This document shows, in pieces, positions 1 to 7,494 of a stretch of 64,000 nucleotides of DNA. Below the pieces are notes generated by a model. That model made no database searches and was not told where the DNA came from. It worked only from the letters and a program-made list of their open reading frames with translations. The translations under genes were made by a program, and so were the position numbers. The stretch lies in assembly GCA_900549025.1 (NCBI GenBank), contig URMZ01000006.1:1-64000 (forward strand), written 5' to 3'. Position 1 is the first letter of the stretch; each line of letters begins with the position of its first letter. This stretch comes from an uncultured Collinsella sp. GTDB lineage: Bacteria > Actinomycetota > Coriobacteriia > Coriobacteriales > Coriobacteriaceae.

Positions 1-2
1 GC

Positions 3-39
3 TCACGACGGAGGCGCCACTGGCGCCTCCTGTTCGTGC
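3..39. terminator. Strong hairpin at left edge, possible terminator
   Basis: A 9-bp GC-rich stem (GGAGGCGCC / GGCGCCTCC, 3-nt loop) is extended by CACGA/TCGTG outside a small internal loop. No T-run follows. It may end a gene lying left of the window (nrdD would be the expected partner of nrdG), but that gene is not visible here. Confidence 0.4.
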
Positions 40-222
40 GGAACTCATATCGAGCAAAGGTCCGGGGCCTCGCTACGGGGCGGCCAAGTTGACGTAGCTG
101 AGATGCAGCATGCGGCCTGCTCACCCCTCGAAGTTCTTAGCGGAAATAATTCGAGCTGCAGCTGCGATTTACTTGCGATAGCGGTTGAGCCGCAACCCAG
201 TTTTTATTGGACCTCGAACCCT

Positions 223-348
223 ATACTCGATGTTCGCTTTGTTCATCGAGTATTGCTCGCGAGGGGTCTGGAGCATATCGTTCCGCCCGCAGTTTCGCAG
301 GCCGAAGGCCGAGAATGTTTGAGGACGGGATGATATGCTCCAGACCCC
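223..348. repeat. Structured region upstream of nrdG: hairpin plus 17-bp inverted repeat
   Basis: Two structures follow one another in the 360-base stretch without a gene. A 10-bp stem pairs 223-232 with 244-253. A perfect 17-bp inverted repeat pairs 263-279 with 332-348 and encloses a GGCC-GAA-GGCC mini-hairpin. The 3' arm ends just before the nrdG ribosome-binding site (AGGAAGG, about 350-356), so the structure could influence nrdG translation or be a processing site. No protein-like reading frame was found in 1-362. Confidence 0.6.
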
Positions 349-362
349 CAGGAAGGTTACTT

Positions 363-944
363 ATGAACTACGCGAACATTAAGTATTTCGACATTGCTGA
401 TGGGGAAGGTGTTCGCACTTCTCTGTTTGTGAGCGGGTGCCGTCGCGGGTGCAAGAATTGCTTTAACTCCGTCGCGTGGGACTTTGCCGCGGGTGAACCG
501 TTCGATCGTGCCGTCGAGGACAAGATTATCGAGAGTCTTGACCATCCCTTTATTGACGGCCTGACGATTCTGGGTGGCGAGCCTATGGAGCCCGAGAATC
601 AGGTGGGGCTCGTTGACTTTATCGAACGCGTGCGTGCGACCTATCCTGTGGAGTCGGGGAAGACCATTTGGTGCTTTACCGGTGACGTGCTCGAGGAGCT
701 TATGCCGGGCGGTCGTCACCATACCGAGGTGACGGACCGTATCCTTGCCTGCCTCGACATGCTGGTGGACGGCCCGTTTGTTCAGGACCTGTACGATATC
801 TCGTTGCGCTTTAGGGGCTCGAGTAATCAGCGCGTGATTGATATGAACGCCACGCGTGCCCGTGCCGAGCGTGAGAACGTTACGCTTTGCGACGCCGTGG
901 AGCTTTGGCGGGACGATCCGGTCTATTCGACCCATACTATGTAG
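363..944 (+). CDS. nrdG: Anaerobic ribonucleoside-triphosphate reductase activating protein
   Basis: This is a radical-SAM activase that installs the glycyl radical on the anaerobic reductase NrdD, allowing dNTP synthesis without oxygen. The 193-residue protein has the family's 4Fe-4S ligand motif C-RRG-C-KN-C near residues 27-34, followed by a glycine-rich ILGGEPM segment and a WCFTGDVLEEL stretch typical of NrdG. The ATG at 363 is chosen because AGGAAGG lies about 8 bases upstream; longer readings run through the upstream inverted repeat. NrdD is not in the window and probably lies to the left. The upstream stem-loop region may regulate expression. Confidence 0.93.
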   Translation: MNYANIKYFDIADGEGVRTSLFVSGCRRGCKNCFNSVAWDFAAGEPFDRAVEDKIIESLDHPFIDGLTILGGEPMEPENQVGLVDFIERVRATYPVESGKTIWCFTGDVLEELMPGGRHHTEVTDRILACLDMLVDGPFVQDLYDISLRFRGSSNQRVIDMNATRARAERENVTLCDAVELWRDDPVYSTHTM

Positions 945-1010
945 CTTGTGGCCGATGCCGGAGGGCGTGGTACCATAGCGCGAACGCAAAATCGGAAAAG
1001 TGAGGCCCAG

Positions 1011-1568
1011 ATGGTCGATCAGGAAAAAGTCGAGACCGCCATTAAGCTGTTGCTTGAGGGCATAGGCGAGGACCCAACTCGTGAGGGCCTGCTGGAGACC
1101 CCGGCTCGCGTTGCCCGTATGTATGGTGAGATCGCCGGCGGTATGGACCAGAGTGCCGAGGAGCACCTGTCCAAAACCTTTGCCGTCGCTTCAAACGATT
1201 TGGTTATCGAGCGCGACATTACGTTTTACTCGCTGTGTGAACATCATCTGCTGCCGTTTTATGGCAAGGCTGCCATTGGCTATATCCCCAACGGCCGTGT
1301 CGCAGGGCTCTCTAAGCTCGCCCGCACGGTTGAGGTCTATGCCCGTCGTCTGCAGCTGCAGGAGCAGCTGTGCGCACAGGTTGCCGATGCCCTCATGGAA
1401 TATCTTGCTCCCCAAGGGGCGATTGTGCTGATGGAAGCCGAGCACATGTGCATGACCATGCGCGGTGTGCAAAAGCCCGGCACCAAGACCGTGACGCTCA
1501 CTCGTCGCGGCGTCTTTGAGACCGATCCCGCGCTCGAGGAGCGGTTCTTTAGGATGCTGGGCCGTTAG
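1011..1568 (+). CDS. folE: GTP cyclohydrolase I
   Basis: Converts GTP to 7,8-dihydroneopterin triphosphate, the first step of tetrahydrofolate synthesis. The 185-residue protein shows the family hallmarks: [21 protein letters not shown] at the N-terminus, the zinc/active-site segment [26 protein letters not shown] in the middle, and [14 protein letters not shown] near the C-terminus (second zinc cysteine). ATG 1011 starts the canonical N-terminus; the upstream in-frame extension has no conserved sequence. It begins a short cluster with an HD protein 1 base downstream and then folB. Confidence 0.96.
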   Translation: MVDQEKVETAIKLLLEGIGEDPTREGLLETPARVARMYGEIAGGMDQSAEEHLSKTFAVASNDLVIERDITFYSLCEHHLLPFYGKAAIGYIPNGRVAGLSKLARTVEVYARRLQLQEQLCAQVADALMEYLAPQGAIVLMEAEHMCMTMRGVQKPGTKTVTLTRRGVFETDPALEERFFRMLGR

Positions 1569-1569
1569 C

Positions 1570-2151
1570 ATGAGGGTCGTCAACGACTTTACATCGAAGA
1601 CCGATGAGGGGACGTCGCGTCGCGGTTTTATGGCTTCGGGCCTGGCGCCTTTTGGCGTCATGCCTCGTATCGATTACATCTGTGCCAATGGCCTGTTCCG
1701 GCGGCACCTGGGCAACATTGCACAGTTGGAATCGGGGCGCATCTTTTGCCGCCACGGTATTGACCATCTGCTGGATGTCGCGCGCATTATGTGGATTAAG
1801 AATCTCGAGGAACAGCTCGAATTTGACCGCGAGATCATCTACGCCACGGCACTTCTTCACGATATCGGCAAAGATGAACAGTATGAATCGGGTATATCCC
1901 ATGATGTTGCAAGCGAACGCGTCGCTGATGCGATTCTCGGCGGCATGCCCGATGACGTGGCGTTTGAGCCGGCCGATGCCGCAGCCATTAAGACGGCCAT
2001 TCTGGGCCATCGAAAGCTGCGCGTGAACAGCCAACCGCTCGAGCGCCTGCTCTATGCAGCCGACAAAGCGTCGCGCGCCTGCTTTGCATGCCCCGCGCGC
2101 AATGCTTGCAACTGGAGCGATGATAAAAAGAACCTGTCGATTCGCGTGTAG
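1570..2151 (+). CDS. HD-domain phosphohydrolase of the folate cluster
   Basis: A 193-residue HD-superfamily protein. The metal-binding signature is visible as H near residue 63 (FCRHGIDH), the HD pair in ATALLHDIGKDEQ, and later H/D residues (ILGHRKLR, YAADKAS). The C-terminus carries C-FA-C-PARNA-C, a cysteine cluster suggesting an extra metal site. It starts one base after the folE stop and precedes folB, so it is probably co-translated. By position it could dephosphorylate a pterin intermediate, a step often unassigned in bacteria, but this is inference. HD proteins also act on nucleotides or second messengers. Confidence 0.8.
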   Translation: MRVVNDFTSKTDEGTSRRGFMASGLAPFGVMPRIDYICANGLFRRHLGNIAQLESGRIFCRHGIDHLLDVARIMWIKNLEEQLEFDREIIYATALLHDIGKDEQYESGISHDVASERVADAILGGMPDDVAFEPADAAAIKTAILGHRKLRVNSQPLERLLYAADKASRACFACPARNACNWSDDKKNLSIRV

Positions 2152-2194
2152 TTAGTTTACGCGGTCGGGGTTCTAAACGAAGGAGACGATCGCG

Positions 2195-2680
2195 ATGAGT
2201 AACAAGAAACTGCCCGAGAATGCAACCAAGACTGAAGGCGCCGAGCTCGCCCGCCGTGGAAGGGGCGAAATATCCACCGCAACGGCGGTGCCCCACGTGA
2301 GCTATGACGGTCTGCGCCATGCCGACCGCATTACTATCGACGGTCTCGAGGTCTTTGCCAACCACGGCGTGTATCCCGAGGAGAACGCGCTGGGCCAGAA
2401 GTTCATCGTGTCCTTGGTGCTCTATGCCGACCTGCGTGCAGCGGGGGAGCACGATAACCTGGACGCCTCGATTGACTACGGCTCGGTGTGCCACGATGTC
2501 GACGGATATCTGCGCGAGCATACGTTTAAGCTCATCGAGGCTGCAGCCGAGGGTGTGGCCCAGATGCTGCTGCGTCGTTACCCCTTGCTGCTTGGCGTGC
2601 GTGTTAAGCTCGATAAGCCTTGGGCTCCCGTCGGTCTTCCCCTGGCAAGCTGCGGTGTCGAGATCGAGCGCGTGCGCTAA
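2195..2680 (+). CDS. folB: Dihydroneopterin aldolase
   Basis: Cleaves 7,8-dihydroneopterin to 6-hydroxymethyl-dihydropterin and glycolaldehyde. The FolB core begins near residue 46 (DRITIDGLEVFANHGVYPEE, with the conserved substrate region ANHG) and continues through DYGSVCHDV and FKLIEAAAEGVAQMLL, with the conserved Lys-Pro in LDKPWAPV. The protein has 161 residues, about 40 longer than usual because of an unconserved polar N-terminal extension. The ATG at 2195 has AGGAGACG in front. No folP or folK follows; the next gene is on the opposite strand. Confidence 0.93.
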   Translation: MSNKKLPENATKTEGAELARRGRGEISTATAVPHVSYDGLRHADRITIDGLEVFANHGVYPEENALGQKFIVSLVLYADLRAAGEHDNLDASIDYGSVCHDVDGYLREHTFKLIEAAAEGVAQMLLRRYPLLLGVRVKLDKPWAPVGLPLASCGVEIERVR

Positions 2681-2686
2681 CCGGTT

Positions 2687-3463
2687 CTAATATGTCTCTA
2701 TGGGTGGCTGCTTGAGCCGCTGCGATAGCGCTCTATTGTTGGGGCAGTACGTGTCGAGCAGGGCGTGAAACCGATGATTGTGGCTTGGCTCGAGCAAGTG
2801 GACGAGCTCGTGGGCGACAACCATGTCGAGACACTCGATGGGATAGGCGGCAAGTTCGCGTGCGATGCGAACGGCACCGGATTTGGGCGTGCATGATCCC
2901 CAACGCGTTTTCATGCTACGTACGGAAACGCGGGCCACGGTGACGCCCATTGCGATTTCGTACGCGTGCACGATGTCGCGTAGCGCTGCGGTGACCTCGG
3001 ATGCATAGAGCTGGTCGATGCGGGTCTGGAGCTCATCGGACGTTAGGCCGTCGAGGGTTGCGCGCCGCTTGGCCTGTGGGCGTTCGTTCGATTTGTCGGC
3101 ACCCATAAAACTTGCGAAGGTGGCCTGCTTGGGCCGCGGTGCGGGTGATGCAAAGTTGCGATCGAGCGCATCTTGTACCGTGATGGGCTTGCCCCAAAGT
3201 GCAATGATGGACGAGGGACTGAGCGGCTCTCGTGCCGTCGCCTGACGTTGCTCGCGCTGGGCAAGTCGACTGATAATCCAGGCGCTGTTGCGCTTCACAA
3301 ACGCTTCGATACGCTCGCGGCTGGCGCCGAGCGGTGCACTGGCGTGGACCTCACCGCTCGATGTGACGCGTAGGTTGAAGTTCTTGACGCGCTTTTTGGT
3401 AACGACGACGGGGATGGATATGCCATCCGGTCGGGATACGGTAATCGTAAATTGCTGCGTCAA
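2687..3463 (-). CDS. YgjP-type (DUF45/SprT-like) zinc metallopeptidase-like protein
   Basis: About 258 residues. The zinc signature HELVHLLEPSHNHRFH is near the C-terminus (HExxH plus a downstream His), preceded by the family segment RSMKTRWGSCTPKSG. These are typical of the YgjP/WLM-related DUF45 family, whose substrates are not well defined. I place the start at TTG 3463, which has GAAGGA six bases upstream. Longer readings to 3526 would run through the hairpin behind the dipeptidase gene. A poorly conserved Ala/Arg-rich stretch lies in the middle (about residues 65-110). Confidence 0.82.
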   Translation of the reverse strand: MTQQFTITVSRPDGISIPVVVTKKRVKNFNLRVTSSGEVHASAPLGASRERIEAFVKRNSAWIISRLAQREQRQATAREPLSPSSIIALWGKPITVQDALDRNFASPAPRPKQATFASFMGADKSNERPQAKRRATLDGLTSDELQTRIDQLYASEVTAALRDIVHAYEIAMGVTVARVSVRSMKTRWGSCTPKSGAVRIARELAAYPIECLDMVVAHELVHLLEPSHNHRFHALLDTYCPNNRALSQRLKQPPIETY

Positions 3464-3485
3464 AAGCGGTCCTTCAGATTGGGGA

Positions 3486-3521
3486 CGGGCCGGCATGTCG
3501 ACCGTTCGGCATGCCGGCCCG
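3486..3521. terminator. 12-bp hairpin after the dipeptidase gene
   Basis: CGGGCCGGCATG pairs perfectly with CATGCCGGCCCG across a 12-base loop. It lies just beyond the minus-strand dipeptidase stop, so it probably ends that transcript. There is no clear T-run. Confidence 0.5.
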
Positions 3522-3537
3522 CTCAAGGGATGTGAAA

Positions 3538-4551
3538 TTAATAACGCTCAAAGAAGGCAAGCGCGTTATCGCTGCTGAGCTTCTGCATCACGGTCTTGCC
3601 AAAATGCTTGGAAAGCATGTTCTGGAACTCGGGCATCATGCTGGCATCGGAGAGGAAAGCGGGCACCGTGGCACCGTCCCAGTCGCCGCCGAGCGCGATG
3701 ACGTCCTCGCCGCCCAGGTCGAGCCAGTGCTCGATATGTGCCGCCAGCTGGTCGAAGGTGACGTCTGCGGCGGTCTTGTCGGTTGCGTCGTTGGAAAGGA
3801 ACTCACTGCAGTAGTTGAGGCCGACGATACCGCCCATGTCGCGAATGGTGCGGAACTGGTCGTCGGTGAGGTTGCGCTTGACGCCACAAACCGCACGGGA
3901 GTTGGAGTGGCTGGCGACGAAGGGGCGCGTGGCGTGGGCGACAACCTCGTCAAAGCACTCATCGTTGAGGTGGGAGACGTCGAGTACCATGCCGGCGTGC
4001 TCCATCTGCGTAAGTGCCTCGATGCCGGCAGCGGTGAGGCCGGCGTGGGTATCGTGCCCGCTCGCGAGCGGTCCCTGCGCGTTCCAGCTGAGTGACGACA
4101 TAAGCACGCCCAAGCTCTTGAGCACTTCGATCAGCGCGGGGTCCTCGGCAAAAAACGTGGCGTTTTCGATGGTGTGGATGCAAGCGACCTTGCCGTCCTT
4201 GAGCGCGGGGCGAATGTCTGCGGCGCTGCGCACGTTGACCATGCGGTCGTGGTTGAGCATTGCCTGGCCGCTCATATGCGCCATGATCTGCGCCTGGAAG
4301 CGCGCGGCGTGGGCGGTGGGAATCTCGTCGGGGACAAACGTGGCGAAGCACTGTGCCCACGGCGTGTTGCCGATCTTTGTGAGCGAGATGGCGCAGGCGT
4401 TGCCCTCGATGAGGTCGAAATCTTGCGGATGCGTTTCGTCGCCGGGGAAATAACCGTCGGTGCCGGCGGTAAAGCGCAGGTCGAGATCGAGTGTGGCCCA
4501 GCCGATGCGGTCAGCGGTGTCGCAGTGTAGGTCAAATACGGGATATGCCAT
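3538..4551 (-). CDS. Membrane-dipeptidase family (peptidase M19) hydrolase
   Basis: A 337-residue zinc dipeptidase of family M19, hydrolysing dipeptides with broad specificity. Visible motifs are the metal-binding FDLHCDTADRI at the N-terminus, IEGN around residue 54 (the region of the bridging acidic ligand), GMVLDVSHLND, and FVASHSNSRAVC plus RNLTDDQ (substrate and metal ligands). There is no signal peptide, so it is probably cytoplasmic. ATG 4551 is preceded by GGAGGAACC. It is transcribed alone or with the downstream YgjP gene, though a hairpin separates them. Confidence 0.92.
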   Translation of the reverse strand: MAYPVFDLHCDTADRIGWATLDLDLRFTAGTDGYFPGDETHPQDFDLIEGNACAISLTKIGNTPWAQCFATFVPDEIPTAHAARFQAQIMAHMSGQAMLNHDRMVNVRSAADIRPALKDGKVACIHTIENATFFAEDPALIEVLKSLGVLMSSLSWNAQGPLASGHDTHAGLTAAGIEALTQMEHAGMVLDVSHLNDECFDEVVAHATRPFVASHSNSRAVCGVKRNLTDDQFRTIRDMGGIVGLNYCSEFLSNDATDKTAADVTFDQLAAHIEHWLDLGGEDVIALGGDWDGATVPAFLSDASMMPEFQNMLSKHFGKTVMQKLSSDNALAFFERY

Positions 4552-4671
4552 GGTTCCTCCGGTTGCAGCGTTTCTTTGCAAACTGTCATTGAATTGTATG
4601 ACTAGGGTATAGTTAGCGCCATATGTTCATGGCGGCCCGCGTTGTGCGCCGCCCTTATTACGGAGGTTACC

Positions 4672-5100
4672 ATGTCCAACCAGGGCAAGAAGGTCAAGAC
4701 CCATTATCGCGGCACGCTCGATGACGGCACGCAGTTCGATAGCTCCTACGATCGCGGCGAGCCGCTGGAGTTCACCTGCGGCGCCGGTCAGATGATCAAG
4801 GGCTTCGACGCCGCTGTTGTCGACATGCAGGTGGGCGAGAAGAAGACCGTGCACATTCCTGCTGCCGATGCCTACGGCGAGCACAATCCCGAGATGGTCC
4901 TGACCTTCCCGGCCGAGCAGGTTCCCAATATCGAGCAGATCGAGAAGGGCATGAAGCTCTTCCTGTCCACGCCGAGCGGCATGCCCGTCCCCGCCGTGGT
5001 CATCGACGTGACGCCCGAGGCCGTGACGCTCGACGCCAACCACGAGCTTGCCGGCAAGGACCTCAACTTTGACATCGAGCTCGTCGAGGTCGAGGGCTAG
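4672..5100 (+). CDS. FKBP-type peptidyl-prolyl cis-trans isomerase (SlyD-like)
   Basis: A 142-residue protein of the SlyD-type FKBP fold, catalysing prolyl isomerisation and acting as a chaperone. Residues 7-50 have the FKBP start VKTHYRGTLDDGTQFDSS and the pocket residues of MIKGFDAAVVDMQVGEKK. An insert-in-flap domain follows (DAYGEHNPEMV ... GMPVPAVVIDV), and the strand ends with FDIELVEVEG. It lacks the His-rich metal-binding tail of Escherichia coli SlyD. ATG 4672 has CGGAGGTTACC upstream. The UreE-like gene starts 3 bases after its stop, suggesting co-expression. Confidence 0.93.
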   Translation: MSNQGKKVKTHYRGTLDDGTQFDSSYDRGEPLEFTCGAGQMIKGFDAAVVDMQVGEKKTVHIPAADAYGEHNPEMVLTFPAEQVPNIEQIEKGMKLFLSTPSGMPVPAVVIDVTPEAVTLDANHELAGKDLNFDIELVEVEG

Positions 5101-5103
5101 AGC

Positions 5104-5682
5104 ATGCCTGAACGCTTGGTTTCGACGACATGCTTGGGAAATCTCAACGATCCGTCCTATGAACTCCTGCTTCGCCGGGAGCTGGGCGGTGTCTTTGAGG
5201 TCGATGAGCTACTGCTCGATTGGGACCAGGCTGATGTATGCGCGTTTGCGGGCGTGACGGAGCTGGGGCGCACGATCGATGTTCGGCTGGATGCTACCGA
5301 CGGTGGTCGTCTTGCCGATGGCGACGTGCTCGCCATTGACCGTTCGGGCGTGGTGCCCGTGGCGGTTGTCGTGCGCCTGCGCAGCGCCGAGGTTTATTTG
5401 GTCGAAGTCGACCGCATGGATCCGATTGCGCTCGCGCATGCGTGCTGGGAGATCGGCAACATGCATGCGCCGCTCTTCCGGGGCGACTCGGACGAGCATA
5501 CCGTGCGCATGTATACGCCGGTGCAGCCTGTTTTGGGCCGCATGCTCCGGGGTATCGAGGGTGTTCGGCTCTCGGTGGTTACCCGTGAGCTCGATACGGA
5601 CCGGCGCTTTGCGTCGAGTGCGGCGGAGGTCGTCGTTAGCATGGCTCCCGACTTTACCATCGTAAAAAAGACGCGCGGCTAA
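5104..5682 (+). CDS. Orphan UreE-like metallochaperone-type protein
   Basis: A 192-residue protein whose layout resembles UreE, the nickel chaperone of urease. The N-terminal beta domain has GRTIDVRLDATDGGRLADGD and VVVRLRSAEVYLVEV. The second domain has HACWEIGNMHAPLF, matching the UreE GNRHxPL motif with its metal-binding histidine, then VLGRMLRGIEGV. The His-rich tail is missing. No urease or hydrogenase gene is in the window. It starts 3 bases after the SlyD-like isomerase gene; SlyD also handles nickel in other bacteria, so a nickel-handling pair is plausible. The family call comes from motifs only. Confidence 0.65.
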   Translation: MPERLVSTTCLGNLNDPSYELLLRRELGGVFEVDELLLDWDQADVCAFAGVTELGRTIDVRLDATDGGRLADGDVLAIDRSGVVPVAVVVRLRSAEVYLVEVDRMDPIALAHACWEIGNMHAPLFRGDSDEHTVRMYTPVQPVLGRMLRGIEGVRLSVVTRELDTDRRFASSAAEVVVSMAPDFTIVKKTRG

Positions 5683-5764
5683 GCGCGCGTATGCGCAAGA
5701 CGGGCTTTGAGGGGCGACCAATCAAGGTCCGTCTTGCTGTTGATAGGAGGCTTTGGGGAAGCGT

Positions 5765-6562
5765 ATGGGTCTTGAGGGAATCAAGCTGATTGCATGCGAT
5801 TTGGACGGCACGTTGCTGCATCCGGGGGAGCGCGAGCCGCGTCCTGAGGCCTTTGAGCTTATCGATGAGCTGCATCGTCGCGGTATCGTGTTTATGCCGG
5901 CGAGTGGCCGTCAATATGCGAGCTTGCGCTACCTGTTTGCCCCGGTGGCCGATGAGCTCGCCTATGTATGCGAAAACGGAGCCCTGGTGATGAGCGAGGG
6001 GCGTGCCGTGGTCAAGCGCTCTATGGAGCGTAGCCTTGCTATGGATATCGCGAATGCTGTGGTTGCGTATCCCCATGCCGACGTGACCCTTTCGTGTGAG
6101 GGACACCTCTACACCATGAGCGGCAACGATGCGTTCGTCGACCATTTGCGCTATGAGGTCCACTGCGACGTGGCGGTGGTCGACCGTCCCGAGGACATCG
6201 ACGAGGACGTCATTAAGATTGCCTTCCAGACGCCCGAGGTGGATCAGCCGGCGGCGCTGGAGCATTTTGAGCGCCTCTTTAGCGACCGTGTCGACGTGAT
6301 GACGTCGGGAACCGAATGGACGGACTTTATCGGTTTCGGTTCGGGCAAGGGCTCCGCGCTTGCCGATTACGGTCGTGCCCTGGGGATTTCGCCCGATGAG
6401 ATGATGGCGTTTGGCGATAACGAAAACGACCGCGACATGCTCAACGTCGTGGGCCATCCCTATCTGATGGAGAGCTGCAACCCCTCTATGCGTGGCATTA
6501 ACGACCGCGTCCGCTACGTGCGCACGGTCGAAGAAGAGCTGCGTCGTCTACTTGCTGAGTAG
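5765..6562 (+). CDS. Cof-type HAD-IIB phosphatase
   Basis: A 265-residue haloacid-dehalogenase phosphatase of the Cof subfamily, acting on sugar phosphates or similar metabolites. Motif I is IACDLDGTLLHPG, motif II sits in FMPASGRQYASL, motif III is the Lys of GSGKGSALADYG, and motif IV is MAFGDNENDRDML. The type IIB cap lies between them. ATG 5765 is 14 bases from AGGAGG; a TTG at 5753 is in frame but too close to that site. The substrate cannot be deduced. Confidence 0.9.
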   Translation: MGLEGIKLIACDLDGTLLHPGEREPRPEAFELIDELHRRGIVFMPASGRQYASLRYLFAPVADELAYVCENGALVMSEGRAVVKRSMERSLAMDIANAVVAYPHADVTLSCEGHLYTMSGNDAFVDHLRYEVHCDVAVVDRPEDIDEDVIKIAFQTPEVDQPAALEHFERLFSDRVDVMTSGTEWTDFIGFGSGKGSALADYGRALGISPDEMMAFGDNENDRDMLNVVGHPYLMESCNPSMRGINDRVRYVRTVEEELRRLLAE

Positions 6563-6640
6563 ACATTTGGGACATGTCTAGAAATCTACTTTTTGCTGCA
6601 AAGTGCGGAAAGGTGGATTTTAAGGCATGTTCCAAACATC
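6563..6640. repeat. Long imperfect palindrome between convergent genes
   Basis: Arms 6564-6593 and 6610-6639 form a roughly 30-bp imperfect inverted repeat with about three quarters Watson-Crick identity plus G-T wobbles, around a 16-base loop. It fills the whole gap between the HAD stop and the fur-like gene stop, so it may terminate both transcripts. It has a different consensus from the other repeats in the window. Confidence 0.65.
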
Positions 6641-7020
6641 TACCGGCAGTCGGGGCAGAGACCCTCGAAGATGGTGTAGTGCGACGTGACGTGCCAGCCG
6701 ATTTGCTCGGACGCTTTGACGTCGAGCTGGGCATCGAAGGGGAGCGGTACGTCGATGACGCGGCTGCACGAGGTGCAGATGATATGTGCGTGCGGCTCGA
6801 TGGTGCGATCGAAGCGACTCCCGCCCGGCGTCTTGATCGAGAGGATTTCTCCGGCATCTGCCAAGAGATTGAGGTTGCGGTAGACCGTGCCGCGGCTGAT
6901 TTTGTCATCCTGTTCGCGCACGGCGTTGTAGATTTCGTCGGCGGTGGGATGGTTATAGCTTTGGCGCACGGCGTCAAGAACCAGCTTCCGCTGCCTGGTA
7001 TTCCTTCTTTGCACCGCCAT
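6640..7020 (-). CDS. Fur-family transcriptional regulator (PerR-like)
   Basis: A 126-residue metal-dependent repressor. The winged helix spans about residues 5-75 (RQRKLVLDAV, HPTADEIYNAV, SRGTVYRNLNLLADAGEI). The dimerisation domain has the regulatory metal region HAHIICTSC and the structural zinc pairs CTSC and CPDC. The overall shape is closest to PerR/Fur proteins of Gram-positives; the sensed signal (peroxide, iron or zinc) cannot be fixed from sequence. It stands alone, and the AT-rich region after 7020 would hold its promoter. Confidence 0.9.
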   Translation of the reverse strand: MAVQRRNTRQRKLVLDAVRQSYNHPTADEIYNAVREQDDKISRGTVYRNLNLLADAGEILSIKTPGGSRFDRTIEPHAHIICTSCSRVIDVPLPFDAQLDVKASEQIGWHVTSHYTIFEGLCPDCR

Positions 7021-7081
7021 GCGCCTCGCCTCTTTTCTATTAACGGTCGTAGGTAAATGATACCGTATTTAACACACAATA

Positions 7082-7492
7082 CTAATAATGAGGAGTGAAA
7101 CCGTCTTCATTGGCAAGTGGGGCTCGGACCTGGGCATCTACGAGGCGAAAACGCGTTCCCATGCGCTCGTAGGAGGCATGAAGTGCCTCGAGATGAGATA
7201 GGATGTCTGCCGGAGCTCCCTGTATCTCCATCTCGACTGAGCCGTCTTCCATGTTACGCACCCAGCCGGTGAGTGCGCGTGCCTGCGCGAGGTTGGTGTT
7301 GGTAAAGCGAAAACCAACGCCTTGGACTTGCCCCGCCCAGCGCAGGAAATAGCGCAGGGGAGTGTCTTGAGTGGCCTCGTCGCTTGCGAGCACGGTAAGC
7401 CTGCGGCGCAGCTCGAGCTCGACGTTTGACGGTTTTTGAGGCTCTCGACTGCCGCCGGTGACGCTGGAGAAGAACGTATCGAAGAGGCCCAT
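7082..7492 (-). CDS. Acylphosphatase-domain protein
   Basis: A 136-residue protein. The C-terminal 90 residues form an acylphosphatase domain, hydrolysing carboxyl-phosphate bonds. The phosphate-binding loop is GQVQGVGFR (catalytic Arg) and the catalytic Asn lies in GWVRNMEDGSVE. The N-terminal 45 residues are an extension not typical of the family (about 90 residues). The start is 2 bases beyond the stop of the Gfo/Idh gene, so the two are co-transcribed on the minus strand. Confidence 0.88.
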   Translation of the reverse strand: MGLFDTFFSSVTGGSREPQKPSNVELELRRRLTVLASDEATQDTPLRYFLRWAGQVQGVGFRFTNTNLAQARALTGWVRNMEDGSVEMEIQGAPADILSHLEALHASYERMGTRFRLVDAQVRAPLANEDGFTPHY

Positions 7493-7494
7493 CG

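Noticed and set aside
103..333. 76-codon plus-strand frame upstream of nrdG
   Set aside because: It runs through the inverted-repeat region, has no ribosome-binding site and no recognisable sequence.
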